Shown: positions 11,770-24,913 of the stretch, in pieces
Position numbering within the stretch: position 1 is the stretch's first letter
Layout of the letters: each line of letters opens with the position of its first letter
Assembly: GCA_004352715.1 (NCBI GenBank)
Contig: SCFE01000012.1
Location: 1,886,655-1,950,654, forward strand
Origin: Hofstenia miamia
Lineage: Eukaryota > Xenacoelomorpha > Acoela
DNA: 64,000 nucleotides
Direction: 5' to 3'
Translations under genes and position numbers: made by a program
Notes under the pieces: model-generated
Told to the model about the DNA's origin: nothing
The model's database searches: none
Seen by the model: the letters and a program-made list of their open reading frames with translations, nothing else

Positions 11770-11830
11770 GAAATTCTTTCAAATGTTATAGATCACTTTT
11801 AAAACAATCACTAGTCTAACAGTGGCCTAA
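11770..11830 (+). mobile_element. Harbinger-type MITE end fragment
   Basis: The text agatcacttttaaaacaatc followed by actagtctaacagtggcc closely matches the right end of the complete MITE at 57488-57712 (gatcacttttgagcaaatca, then ctagtctaaccgtggcc). Only this arm is present, so the copy is truncated on its left at the TA tract. Confidence 0.65.
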
Positions 11831-11834
11831 TGCT

Positions 11835-12853
11835 GCGCATTTTTTTATTAAATTAAAAATTAGTGGACGTCAATTATCAGCCTATTGAATCGGTGCAATC
11901 ACATGAAATCCTAAACTAAAATATAGCAAAACGCCTGTGATGATTTTCAAAAAAATTTCGTAGATCGTTGTATTGCTAACGAATTTTTGCGGTATTGCCG
12001 CTTGCATCAGTGTATCTATATTTTGGCATAATCCCGAAAAATTCTGCGATTGGAATTTTGATTGGATGTACAAGTAGATATAGCTAGTTGTGCTAAAAAA
12101 TTTAGTGCACTATTATATTTTATATTTTGATGAAATAGTGAAAAATAAATATGTACAATTTCCATTATTAAAAATAACTTTCTTCAATGGGTTCACCTAT
12201 TTTTCCACATAATTCGTGAACTATTGGGCTTTGCATAAACTACACTGTGATAGAATCCACTTTCTTTAAAAATAGGTTATTGTGTATTATAAGATGTACT
12301 TCGTTTCAAACATTAAATAAAACAGAATGTACAAAGTGATGAAGACTTTTTGTTATTGTCTCCTTAGTCAAACACAAAGCTGCCGATTTAATATTTGCAG
12401 TAGTGAACACATCAGAGCAACTTTCCATTCAAATTATCGAATTGCAATAATGCGTGCACAATTTTTTAAAAAATATCAAATTTAAAACAAAATGATGCAT
12501 CGACTCAAATATTTTGAATTCGCTTTGTTATTGCTAGACTATATTTCAATTAGATAAAATTATTCATAAAGTTCTAAATTTTTTATTCTATTCCACTGTG
12601 TAACTACCTACATTTCCATGTCTAAAATCACGAAGACGATATATATTTATTTATTTATTTCGGAGATTATCTACTTAGAATACATGCTATCGGGTCGATT
12701 ATCTTTACCATAATCAAATTACAAATTTTGCATATTCTCCATTATGAGAACGTTGAAGAGCAAAAATTATAAATTCCAAGTGGAAATAAGCATAGAAATC
12801 TGGGTTAAAGTTCCTCAAAATTAACAAATTTGATATGACATTGAACAAGCTTG

Positions 12854-12887
<34 letters not shown>

Positions 12888-13720
12888 CCAATTTTATGCT
12901 AGCACCACATAGGAACAGATCTATTTCATTTTGAAATTTAGAAATTGAATATATATTTTTTAACTTGAATATGATGCTAATTTTTAAAGATCCTGTTAAA
13001 ACCTGTTAAATCCGGTTAAGTTACGAAGAAATCCAGTCAGGTTAATCCGGTTAAGTATATCAGGACGTATGCCACTAATTTATATATGTATATATATTTT
13101 GATGAATTCTTTTATTTCTTAATGGGCAGCACTCTGGTATGGCAGAAATTAATGTAATTGAGAGTGCAACTATGGTTGATGAGGACATTACGCAGATAAA
13201 TTAGCGGGTAAATAATCATCGTTTGCAAATTTTATTTAATCACAACTAATTATCGCAGGTTTCAGCACGGAAATAATCATCGTATATTTCGGTCCTTATT
13301 CCGAGTAGTAAAGACAGATGAGCAGATATTTAATATTTTGTAATAATGAGCATTAATGATATTTTAAAACTATTAATAAATTGCCATTTTGAATATGTGA
13401 AAATGCATTACTTGTCTTCCGTTAATTGTATTTACCACCATTGGTTTCAGAGTTCAGTAAAAAGCTTCATCCCAAGTCGTTTTTGTTAAACACAGATATT
13501 TATTTTGTATTTTCATTATCGTTTAGAAATAATACATTAGTATTAATTATATAGAAGTAAAATGAAACATCTATAAAATGTTCTGCTTAGCAAATTTGTT
13601 GTGCAGTCAATTGGTAGAGTGATTTGCAGCAATCACAACAGAACATTCCGCCATCTAGCGAAAAAATTATAACTTATTGAAATATTTCACGTCCTGATTC
13701 CTTTTTAATAAGCTCAATCT
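11835..13720. other. Non-coding upstream interval with simple repeats
   Basis: Holds a (TTTA)n run near 12645, a TA tract at about 12853-12887, and direct repeats of the type tccggttaagt around 12995-13060. No coding potential was recognised. A small palindrome surrounds gatttgcagcaatcac near 13620, roughly 100 bp before the LRAT start codon. Confidence 0.5.
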
Positions 13721-13724
13721 AAAT

Positions 13725-14765
13725 ATGCTGAAATTTCTTAATTTGCAAAGCGCTCATTACGATCAAAAGGAACCGCAGAGCTCACTAAATGAGTTTGAAG
13801 ATCGAAATTATGTGAACAATCCAATAAATGCTTCTGTGTCATCCATTAAAAGAAGAGAAGTTGAAGTTAAAAGTATTCATGAATTAAAAAAAGCTGATCA
13901 GGTGAAATTAACGCGATCACGTGGCTACTCGCATCACGCAATTGTTGAAGATATTGATCATTCCACAAACACCATCACAGTAATAGAATACATTAGTAGA
14001 GAAAATTTGGAATTATTAAATAAAGGTGTCATTAAATCGTCAAAATACAATTTTGCAGAATTTTATATGCTAAATAAATTCATCTACGACGATGATGTTG
14101 ATGATGACTTAGTGCTTAAAAGAGCTAGAAATAAAATTGGAGAAGAACGTTACAATTTGTTTTTTAATAATTGCGAACATTTTGCGACTTGGTGTAGAAC
14201 TGGCATCAATAAATCCTTTCAAGTAGAAGACATCGCAAATTCAGGACTAACGTCTGCTATTATTGGAGGATTATCTGCCCTAACAAAAATATTTGCTCCT
14301 ACAATTTTGGCTGAAATAGTAGAAAAATATAGTGTACATATAGTTGGTACTGGAATAGCAGCGGGGTTTACAGTGCTTGAAGCAATATACGAATTGTATA
14401 AGTTGATCAATGATTTCAGTGAGGGCAAATTTTGTCCAAGTGTATTTAAGGATTACCTTATTACATGGGCCTCTCAATATAGTTTTTCTGTGATTGCCAT
14501 TGTGATTGCTGTATTTATTACATGTCCAACTAAAATATCTGCTTCCATATTAGCTGGCATTTTTGTAGCATTTTCTGGAATATTTGGAAAATATTTGGGC
14601 AAATGTTTTGGAACATGTGTCAATAATCTCAGGCGGAATTGGAATGATATAATTGTTGATTACAATCACAAAATAATTGCTGCTCGAGATTCTGTGGCCC
14701 TACGTGATCGCTACATCAATTGTAATGATGCCCTCCTTGAATTTATCAAATTGTTAAGTCGCTGA
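13725..14765 (+). CDS. LRAT-domain protein with C-terminal membrane segments
   Basis: A single uninterrupted ORF of 346 residues. The LRAT (NlpC/P60-like thiol acyltransferase or phospholipase) core covers residues about 50-165: the paired histidines of GYSHHAIVEDI (His70/His71), then NNCEHFATWC with the probable nucleophile Cys150. A Gly/Ala-rich part follows with likely membrane segments at about 174-200, 203-225 and 250-285. Family members move acyl chains between phospholipids and acceptors such as retinol or amines, and many sit on membranes. The substrate here cannot be told. The ATG at 13725 is the first in frame; the first 45 residues are polar and may be disordered. It stops at TGA, and AATAAA lies 142 bp on. 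No neighbour suggests a pathway. No intron is visible, which could mean retroposition or a normally intronless gene. Confidence 0.9.
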   Translation: MLKFLNLQSAHYDQKEPQSSLNEFEDRNYVNNPINASVSSIKRREVEVKSIHELKKADQVKLTRSRGYSHHAIVEDIDHSTNTITVIEYISRENLELLNKGVIKSSKYNFAEFYMLNKFIYDDDVDDDLVLKRARNKIGEERYNLFFNNCEHFATWCRTGINKSFQVEDIANSGLTSAIIGGLSALTKIFAPTILAEIVEKYSVHIVGTGIAAGFTVLEAIYELYKLINDFSEGKFCPSVFKDYLITWASQYSFSVIAIVIAVFITCPTKISASILAGIFVAFSGIFGKYLGKCFGTCVNNLRRNWNDIIVDYNHKIIAARDSVALRDRYINCNDALLEFIKLLSR

Positions 14766-14906
14766 GGCAAAATATTTGCTTCTGTGATAAGGGATTTGTA
14801 AATATACTCTTATTTTTATTATGGAAAAATATAAAGTATATATTTAAGATACAATTTTTTCTATATATTTACTTACAAAAAATAGATGTATGCAAAACGA
14901 CGTACA

Positions 14907-14912
14907 AATAAA
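14907..14912 (+). terminator. Poly(A) signal of the LRAT gene
   Basis: AATAAA is found 142 bp after the TGA stop, the first canonical hexamer downstream of this gene. Confidence 0.6.
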
Positions 14913-14936
14913 TGAACCTACAACAATAAAATTCCC

Positions 14937-15400
14937 AAGCAACAAGAATTAATTGCCTATTATCATTTCCATTATCGACCATTAATGGCCAACCCATATA
15001 TCTAACATTGGAGAATTAATATAGTTTTTAAGCAAATTCAAATTGATTTCAAAAAATTATTATCCAATGTTTTCAAATATATTTATTGCAATATATGATA
15101 AACAATGAATATAATTAGTTTTGTAATAAATTATAGTTTGTGTTTAAAAAATATCACCATAGTGATCGCAGCTAGTTCATATATGTTTGTTTTATATTTT
15201 ATGAAATGCTCTCCAATAAAAGTGTTGAGCATTTTGTTTTGCATCACATGAATAATTTGAGGAAAAACTTACGAAGTTTTCATTATGGGCTCATTGTTCG
15301 ATTTATCATCGTGTCGGTAATGGCCAAGTAGCAATAATTACCAACAATGGAAACAATAATAGGCCATCAATGATCCATGAATCTTTGTTGCTCTGGTACA
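14937..15400. mobile_element. Foldback/MITE-like repeat, CCATTAATGGCC family, copy 1
   Basis: The left arm (14940-15000: caagcaacaaga, cctattatcatttccatta, accattaatggcca) is the approximate reverse complement of the right arm (15296-15400: taatggccaa, ccaacaatggaaacaata, ataggccatcaatg, tttgttgctctgg). The centre has no coding sequence. The palindromic layout suggests a non-autonomous DNA element. Its superfamily is unknown because I could not fix the target duplication. Confidence 0.5.
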
Positions 15401-18242
15401 AAAAAACTAAAGTTAAAAATGAAAAAAAAATGATTTTATTTAAAAATAATCACAAATCAAATGCCTAAGAAAACAAAATAGCTCAGCCACGCTTTTAGGA
15501 AATTAGATTAGCAAAATTTTAATTGTTTTGCAAGCAAATTTTCCTTCAGGCTTTTTTAGAGGTTCCTAAATATGTACAGTTAACAGTGAAAAAGTAGATG
15601 TTTTTGGATTTTTTTTCCGTTTTTTTAACACTAAGCACATGCAGTGCAATATATTTTTAAGGATTATGTGGGAATGAAGTGGGGCCAACCCTTTTTGCTA
15701 AATATTTGGTGTGTCAGATAAAGGAATTTAAATTTCAGCATCAATTACAATCACATGAATATCATTTCTTGAAAAACATCAATAAATATCAACAGAACTT
15801 GAAAAACTATTAAAGAACAGCATTATAGTGCTTTTTATCAAGCTACTGTAAGTTGCTAAAATTGCAACTATTGAAATGTTAACACTATTTCGACTAGGAA
15901 TTTTTTTAAAATCTTTAGACTCATGTATTAATGGAGATATTTAAAATCTGAAAACACCACAAAGTAGAGAATTGAATCCTTTCGTTCGCAACTTAAATCA
16001 CGAATTGCTTTTGTACAGTCCAGCTCGACTTCAAAAACAAAATATTTCATGGTAATTGTTGTTTTTGCCATAGGAATTAGACCGCCTCATTATCAGAACA
16101 CTAAGTATGGATAAAAAAAATTTTGGCATTGCATCAGCTAGCCCACACACATGGAAATGTCATTTAAAAGATTTTCAATAACAAGCTTGGATAAAATTGT
16201 TCAAAATTGCGGAAGAATCGCTTTCTTACGTAAAAGTAACACTAGTGGAAACAGGATTTATTAAACGAAAACTTTGCTTCATAGAGGATACCATCAACCT
16301 GGAAAATTATATGCATCATATTATAAGCCAAATCAGAGCTTGTATTGTCAATATTTGTCAGACATTCTACTTAATGCAACACTATAATTTGCATAAAGTA
16401 TTGTTAGAAGGATCTTTGATTTCATTGATTACCGTAATGTTAATAGAACAAATCCATAGTTAAGATACTGATAATCAGGCATGATAAACCACTAAGGATT
16501 TTGCCAGTAGGTTTGTTAAACAATGTCGACGTCAAATATGTTTTAACGAGCACATCTTATGTATCCTTAAAGTCATTTTATATAATTTACGAAAAAGCTG
16601 GTATTTACTTTAGATAAGCTTGCCGTGGAAGAGGCGATCCCTACTTCGCACCATCCTACACCACATGTCGTGTGGTGTGGGGCGTAAGTTTCGTTTGTGG
16701 GGATTTGTGAGTGAACATTTTTGTGGCTATCTTTATACCCAATGCACATAAAGTATTTCTACAGAACATCGAACGAATTTCTTATCCGCTTTCCAAAAGA
16801 TATCCAAGATATGCACTTTACCAATCCAAGTAATACCCTTTTCTAACCCACTAATATATCCAGAGGACATCCCACACAGACATAGACACATAGAAATTAA
16901 GTTGGCTTATATTGACTAGCATAAAGAAATTTTTTATAAATGACTGTTTTTAAAAAGTATTATAATGCTAAGAATGTGCTTCATAAATTTTATTGGTCTT
17001 GAAAGCCATCTTAATAACTGTGGTTTGATTTTATCTAAACTTCAAAGAAAAATCCAGCCGATTTTCTGGAGTCAATGATTTTCAGTAAGTTGTGAAGATA
17101 TTGATTAATTTGTAAAATTTTATTATATTTAGATGTGTAATAATACATATTAAAAGTATGGATAATTTCCACCGAGTCATACAAATGCATCTAGAGAATT
17201 GTTGTCTTATTTCAAACCTGATTATAGAACGATAAGGGACAGAAATTCTGGGAAATCCCTCTACCACAATTCAAATGTTTCTTCTTTTTCAAAGAGGGGT
17301 ATTCTAGCAAGAATAGATGTACATTTTTGAACATCCCACAATCCGATTGAGGCATGAACTCACTTTTTCAAGCCTATTTTGTAATGATTGTATGGTATCA
17401 TGTTAAAAATGTTCAAGGAAAAATCTTACACAGTTACTTTGGACAGAAACCAAGGCGCCATTACGATTAGCAAGTTCAGATTTAACAACTTAAAATTGCA
17501 GTCAATAGCTGCGAATAAAAGAAAATAACGTAGTACAATGATAACAGAGCGCTTTTACGATGTCTTCTATGGGTGAAGAAATGAAGATATCAGTTCATAC
17601 TGGGCAGATGCGCTTGGATCAGATTTACCAAAACATCTGAAACTATGATAGCTGAAAATTAGAATGAATTTTATTCATTTAACCACATATATAATAGATA
17701 AAAGTGGGTAGTGGGATTATTAGTAAAACTTGAATCAAAGGGCAACTTGAAAATAATAGTTTAGGTAAAGTAGGGAATAGACTAGTAAAATATTTCAACT
17801 TCAAAATATGCTAGTCTTGTTTGCATTCCAAAACACAATTATTCAACATATGTTGTTATTTTTCTTAAGTAGAGTTCAGACCTACAACTTTGTTCACTAC
17901 TTTTTCGAAATTACGGAGGTTGTCAGCAAAAGTTGTAAGCGTGACCGCAAAAAAAACTTTGTTGTCAACAAATTTTCAAAGTTAAATAGATTCTACTTTA
18001 GCTGACCACTTTTTAGAGGTTAATAATGCTGACAACAATGTTTCAAGTGTGAACGTGAAAAACTTTATTGCGAACTTTCCAAAACAAATTCTGAGTGTTA
18101 TCATAAACGAAAGAATAATTAAATAAGCAACTTATGCTGTAAATATTAATTATTATTAAATAATTTCCCACTGCAAATGCAGGGATTCATTTTAATAAGA
18201 ATCTAGTGTGCATGATACATTTTGATAATTATTTAATTTCTT
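15401..18242. other. Non-coding, AT-rich interval
   Basis: No gene seen. One local hairpin (caccacatgtcgtgtggtg near 16669) stands out. Frames of 88 codons (16197) and 65 codons (17808) carry no motif. Confidence 0.5.
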
Positions 18243-19378
18243 CTTAAATAGCAATCCATTAATTGGCTATTGTAGTTGCCATTACTGGCAGATGACTGCT
18301 AGGGAATTAATATCCCAGTGATGTGTATCCCACAATGGCCTTTTGGTGAGCCAATAATTTGACATTGGTGGCAAACAGTAGATTTTTGTGACAAATCATC
18401 ATTTTTACATGTAAAAACATTGCTGTTTAAACAAACAAATGTCCAAAAAGGATATCATTGAGAGACTGTCAGGTATAGTCACTAAAAACATGTAGTAGAA
18501 ATTTGGATATAGTACTTCCTTAAATCCTAAAAAAATCTCTCCTGTTCAATCATAATTTTCTAATATTACAGTTAATGTCAAGGTGTCAAAATATTCTTAA
18601 ATAAAATATTTTAAAGAATTCATTTAACAGGTATGTTATGGTTTTTCACAAATTATAAATTTCTAAAAAAATTTTCGCAATTCCCTTTTCAAATTAAACG
18701 ATCTAGGAATCAAAATAATGAAGTGAGTTATATTTGCAAACATTTGCTTATTAATTATTTATTACAAAGTTTGCCACTGAGAGCGGAAATGGCTCACGAA
18801 TGTGACAATGGTGAATAAGTGGTCACAAATACCGCGATGTTTCCCACCAGCAGTCCACTGATGACGGCCAATATTATGTTATGAATTGTAGTACGTAACT
18901 TGGTTATAATATGGTTGAGTTAAGAGCAGAGGTTGGAAGTGTGTATCCTAAAAATGGAATACATTGCCATAAGCCATTGAATTCATTATACAGTGCTCAT
19001 CAAAACAAGAGCTGCAGAGTAAGTAATTTCACTTGCTATGAAAATTATATTTAATTGGGCATAGTTATAAATCATTATAATTAATATTTGTTCTCTAGAT
19101 GACAGTTCGGTCCAGTAATGCCATTAATGGGCCATTGTCTCACCATTACTGGGCTATAAGAAACGGATAGATAATACTTTTTCAAAATTGAAGTCTAACT
19201 CTAGGGCAATGCATATATTATATATAAAATATAATAATTTCTCTGTAAAATTTTGGAATTTTAGAATAATTAAAACTTTTTGGTTTGTTGGTCATGGTTG
19301 GCAAATGAATGGCCATTATTGGCAATTGATATCATTAATGGACCATTGATTATCTAAAATGCTTGCTATTTGGGTCAT
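18243..19378. mobile_element. Foldback/MITE-like repeat, CCATTAATGGCC family, copy 2
   Basis: The left arm near 18246-18300 (aaatagcaatccattaattg, gttgccattactggc) is complementary in outline to the right arm at 19295-19375 (ggccattattggcaattgat, cattaatggaccattgat, gcttgctattt). A further unit, gccattaatgggccattg, sits at 19121. It shares words with 14937-15400 and is probably the same family. No ORF of note inside. Confidence 0.45.
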
Positions 19379-22300
19379 TGATAAGCATGTTTTCAATCGA
19401 TAAAGAAATGTAATTGATAGAGCTCGTTGAAGAAAAAGGTTGTGTATGAAATGCAAGCATTGATAGCTATAACATTAACAACATATACATTCAGGGAGTG
19501 CAGCCTTGATTGCTTTTTACAATATAGAAGGTAAATTAAATCCGAAAACCCCGATGACTGGATGTATAGTCATGGACAAAAGTCATTCAACGGACAATTC
19601 AATCAAATATATAAAAGAAATATTTTGTAAATTTCTGAAGCAATATATCTTTACAACACCTTAGAACAGATATATTCCCAATCTTAACCAGCTAGCCCAT
19701 GTTAACTAGTGCGTAAATAACTTTAAGCACAAAATATAAACGTACTTTCTAAGAACTATATGCACTTTCAAGTACTTAACAGCAGCGTTTTAAGCAGCAT
19801 TAATGTTTAGTAAAGCAATTTTTGTGAATGTTGCAAATTGGAAGCAAATTTGAAATTTATCATGAAAATGTTTGAAATTTAATGGTAGCAATGCATCTAG
19901 TTGATAGAACAACAAATTTTTTACAATAATATCATGTTTTATTATAAGTTCTTCAATACAAAATTGTAATTTCAAATCCGAAAATATTGCATTTTTATCT
20001 TAAAACGCACATCTATAATGCAAAGAATTACGAGGCTTAATGTACTTTTAAAGTTACTAACGCACTTGTTAACATGAGAATGACAGTTAAGGTATCTGAT
20101 TTTGTAGTAATTACAAAAACATTGGTTGATTAATTTGCTCGATTTGCAGTTGCTATCAGAAAAAAAGCAATTAAATTTGCAGCTGTGAAAATTTTTCCTG
20201 TTTAATCAATTCTATATTCTCAATATTTCAAGGAGATCATTGACATGTATTTCACAGAAAAACAAAGAAGGCTAAGCTTCATAAGATAAAACAACTTCTT
20301 ACTGTCTTCAATTCTTTACATTCTTCATTACAATAGACAAGCTGCTTGTTAGCATGGATTCAGAGTTACTGCCTTAAGGACTCAACGGTTCAATTTTGGG
20401 TTCTTATCAAATTTACAGATATGTCACTGCTAGAAATAACAATGTGCAGCAAACATTATTTCCTTTTACTTCTCAGAATTTGAAGAGGAGCTGTAGGGTA
20501 AATGAATAAAATTTGGCGCCCCTTTTGATAATATCATTCGAGATTCTGAATTTTCAAAACATTTATCAGCAAAATATACATGTATACATGTAGGTAGCAT
20601 TTCATTTCAATATTCCGTTCAATTTATTCAAAACGACAATTCTAAATATCATACCCCATTATAATTTTATCTTTCAATTCCATTAGGAATTATTTTTAGA
20701 TGTCTTATGGATGTTTTCTTCTGCTTGAAAATACACAGCTGGATTTGAAAAACTTTGCCCTTAGAGCAATCATTTTGCATCTGTGGTTAAAGACGTATTT
20801 GCCCAATATTGCATAATCATGCATGTATCCTTCCACATGGAGGAGACACACTTTTGCTATGCTGTTTTTCCAGGTTGGACGTGGGAACACACTTTCCTTC
20901 TTCCATGTTTGTATTTCTTTGAGTTTTTTCATATAACAACAAACACAACACAACAGACTCATAAAGGCATTTGTAAAACGTCCACTAAAAAAGAGGCTAA
21001 AGGATTCCAATTTCTTATATTTTTTCCCACTCCAATCTTTGAGTAATATAATATATTTACATTTTCAATTATAGTCCTGTAATACCAATTTGAATTAATA
21101 TTTACTTTTACTACATATTTTATTTGCAATATTATATTTTTTAAGCTCAATTGTGTCTAATATCTTAATATAGTATTCCATTTAATTACTAATGATAAAT
21201 TTTAGCATCTATAATTTCATTACGGAACCAGAAATAGATGTATGTTACTGAGACCTGAATTATCAAAGGTTATCTTTTACACTTAAATATCAAGGGCACA
21301 ATCAGAATGTGATTTTTCTTCATCTGAACTGACAACTACTGTGAATGTACTGGGCACAGTGGAATACTCTCCCTTCAAGTTATCAAAATGATTTGGATGA
21401 GTTAATTGAAGCACTTTTCATAACAAAATTAAAAAAAATTAAGAACTAAATTCTAAATTGGTGAAGAGTATTTCTATAGTTAATTTTTTGTCACTCACTT
21501 CATCACTTCTGAGCTGTCCACGCCCTCGTCAGTACATCTTGCGTACGCCCCTGGCGGACTACCAACTACATGCATGGGGACGTCTTTCAACGGAAACACT
21601 TGAGGCCGTTGAATTTCTATATTCTTTCGCTAAGATATGTGTACGTCTAAAAGTAAAAGGGCTGTAAGTATAAGTCCACATAACACAATTATATTCTACC
21701 ATTTTACAATGAGGGTGGTTCTTTCACATCGCACTCCAGTTTTTGGCTTTGTAATATCGATTTTAATCTACGTTAACAGAAGCATTCCATTTCTGAAGAG
21801 CAATCACTTATTGTTAAACATTTATGCGAAAAACGCAATTAAGGTTGCAAGAATTAGAGCGGACAGAAGTTGTAGTGTCTAGTTTGTAGAACAGTTCAAT
21901 AGCAATGCCTTACTATTCCCTCCTCGAGTTTCCAATGATGAGAGATGTAGTAGATGTTCCAAATTCGCGATGTTTAGCACTCTTCCAATTTGTAAGTTAC
22001 AGTAACTATTGAACCGATACAAAACACGTTTAATTATCCTGGATATATTTATCGTACACATTCTGTACAACTAAACGCTTAGCAATCAAATGGTATTCTT
22101 CATTTATCTACCACATAGTTATTGCTTGGTATTACCTGTTTCTATAAGCAGTTTACCTGTTGTTTTTTGCAAATTCACTCTTGTATAAATATTACATGAG
22201 AAATTGAAACCTCTCAAAATGAAAACATTCAATTTGCATGCGTAAATCAAGCACAAGAGAACTTGGAAATTATTTACCAAAACTTTTATAGTAAGAACGC

Positions 22301-24678
22301 ATATATTTTGAAAGTTTCACAAGACTTGCACGCACCACATTCAAGATTTGCTTATAATATTTACCAATTTCGCAACTATTAAAGGAAAAGCAAAAATTAT
22401 GTCTTTAAAATGTATAAATATGTTAACATAAAGTTATAAAGTACTTTTGAATTTTATAAGTTTGAGAGATATAGTGCAATTGCAACTAATACATTGAAGT
22501 TACTTTAGTAATATAAGCACTACAATTCATGCAATTTCTTTCTTAATTATTTTAAACATGCTGGCATTTTCTCATTCCAAGAATTCAATTTTGGTTAAGA
22601 ACTAAGTGATAATTAGCGTAACTGTGATGAAAGTTTTCAAGTAGCGTCACACAAGGCTCAATAATTGTTTCAAAGAAATATCTCTATTAATCACCATTTG
22701 CTAAGTGTTAGAAGCTATTAAACGTGATGTATTAAATTTCTGTAGAAACCGTCTAATAGCCACAAAGTTATATTAATTATCAATAGGCTTGCTGAAACAA
22801 ATGTATAAGAACACCTCAAGAAATTTGAATCATTTTAATTTCACACCACTAAGCGGAGGAAAACTAAATTGATTTACTTCAAAATAAGTGTTGTGCGATA
22901 ATTCAATTCGCATTTCATTACCTGCTTTACAACAAAGTGAAATAGTGCGATTTAAACAAGAAGGCTTAGGTCATCAATAAATCGGCATAGATGGTTTTAT
23001 AGATTAATAGGTTTTGATGTAAAACGTGTTTGAAATAGACACTATCAATTTTTTTATTGAAAAATCGACGTCGGCAATAATATTTTTGAAAATCCTTGCA
23101 AGTGCTTTAAGAGATGAAAAACATAATATGTAAAGTGAAATGTCAGCCACAACCTTCCTGATTGATCGTAGATGCCTTTCTAGAAGATAAAGAAACGTCA
23201 GAATTTATTATTTCATTCTATGTATTAACATAGCAAATTTCATACGCGAGAAATTGAAGATAATATTTTTCAGATTATTAAATGAACCTAATTTTTCCTA
23301 TATGATATTTTTGAAATTTATTTCTGAAATTCATATGCATACCAAGCAAAAATTAAAACCCTATACTTATATATTTTGTCTTTTAGAAGTATTTTAGAAC
23401 AATCTCTATAGTTTTCAATTTCAGCAAATCAATGTTATTGAAGTTGTATGTTAGCTATCTGTTAGTAATTGGAATTTTTAGAATGAAAAATGCTTCGCAA
23501 TTTTAAATGCAGAATGAGCAAATACACATTTGAGGAATAAACACAGTTGAGTGATTTACGTGTCTGATGCATTTCAATCCAATAAAATTAAACGCACTAC
23601 ATTTCATTTCTGTGCACTGTGTTCCATATTAATAAGTTTTTAATGAATAATATTACACGCATAGGTCAAATCGAATGGAAGTCGACAATATATAAAGTTC
23701 ACCCCTACGTCCATTTGTCTAAATACTTTTGTAAATTTTCTTCGTGCTCTTTCATTAAAAAAATACGCGTTCTATAATTAATGTTGCTTGCGTCACGGAT
23801 GTTTCAGAGCCAATAAATTCCATTTAATCAGAATTCCTGCTTGTATTTGAAGGGTGATGTCATTTGATACAAAAGCTATTGAAATCCGTACATATATTAT
23901 ATAATATTATGATGAATTCTCAAGATTTCATACAGAGTAAGCCATGGCACCTTGGAAGCCCTTCTCTGTCCTTTTCTCTACGTTCTAGAAAATCCAGACT
24001 CCGAGAGGAATGTTTAGAACTTTATTCTTAGATTATGGATCGGCCTTTAAAATATGCTGTTCAAAATTTGCAAAACAAACAATTGATAGCCCGAAAATGA
24101 CTATGATTTATGGCCGAAGGAGGATTTGAACGCATTAAAACATGCTACAATATCACTGTTGGAATGCCAAAGTGTGGGCCTTTAATTGGTACTATACTAT
24201 AGCTAAAATTGAATTACACTAGTGATTATCTCTAATATTGAGGTTCCTTTTTCCTAAAAATGGCTTAGCTCAAAATTGAAAAATCCCAAATATACGACAA
24301 GTGCAAGTGTTGTGATAATAATTAAAATTAACTCCACTGTGCTTTTTGCATTACAAATTTTCATGCGTTAACATGAACTCTACAGAATTTAAAGTTCATA
24401 TTAATTATAGAAGTAACACTGCTAGTTTTTTATGTTCATCATACAAAGCTAACTGTTCAAAGAAACAGTCACTGGCTTTGTAGAAAAGGTAGGAAAACTT
24501 TCAAATTCACTGATAAAAAGACATTCACATTTTGCAGTTCGAAAAAACATATAAACCCGAGTGATTTAGACATTATTGATAAATAAATATTTCTGAGGCC
24601 AGAAATGACATTAAGGTTAAACAAGAATTCAGTAAGTTCTATAAAAATAACTGGACTGGAAGAACTAAGTAAATATCA
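19379..24678. other. Non-coding, AT-rich interval
   Basis: About 5.3 kb with no supportable gene. A higher-GC patch at 21510-21600 (gtccacgccctcgtcagtac, then cgtacgcccctggcggac) might be an old transposon end or exon, but I found no motif. The overlapping opposite-strand frames of 87-101 codons at 20705-21046 look fortuitous. Confidence 0.5.
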
Positions 24679-24793
24679 GCAACATTTGGCCGATTTCACC
24701 CAGACATTTATTAATTCCGATCTACAATTCACTAATAAAAGAGCGCAATTAATAAATGATTGAAGTGATTGAGTGAAATCGGCCAAATGTTGC
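24679..24793. mobile_element. 115-bp palindromic MITE
   Basis: Begins GCAACATTTGGCCGATTTCA at 24679. Its exact reverse complement, tgaaatcggccaaatgttgc, ends at 24793. The interior is AT-rich. Flanks give no convincing target duplication. Short perfect inverted ends of this kind mark a recent non-autonomous DNA transposon. Confidence 0.7.
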
Positions 24794-24863
24794 ATCTAAG
24801 TGATAATTTACTCCAGTCTCGTTATTGTTAAAGAAGGTCATGAGTAAGTATTATCACAAAAGA

Positions 24864-24867
<4 letters not shown>

Positions 24868-24911
<44 letters not shown>
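24868..24911. repeat. (TA)n microsatellite
   Basis: About 40 bp of alternating TA. The 63-codon frame across it (IYIYIY) is an artefact of the repeat. Confidence 0.9.

Positions 24912-24913
<2 letters not shown>

Noticed and set aside
16655-16690. Hairpin around caccacatgtcgtgtggtg
   Set aside because: A short isolated palindrome without a known RNA or operator context.
20705-21046. Overlapping 101-codon (-) and 87-codon (+) frames
   Set aside because: Opposite-strand overlap, no motif, no splice or poly(A) context. Likely chance.
21480-21667. Possible GC-richer exon
   Set aside because: A 69-codon frame with no motif and no convincing splice sites. Could equally be an old repeat.
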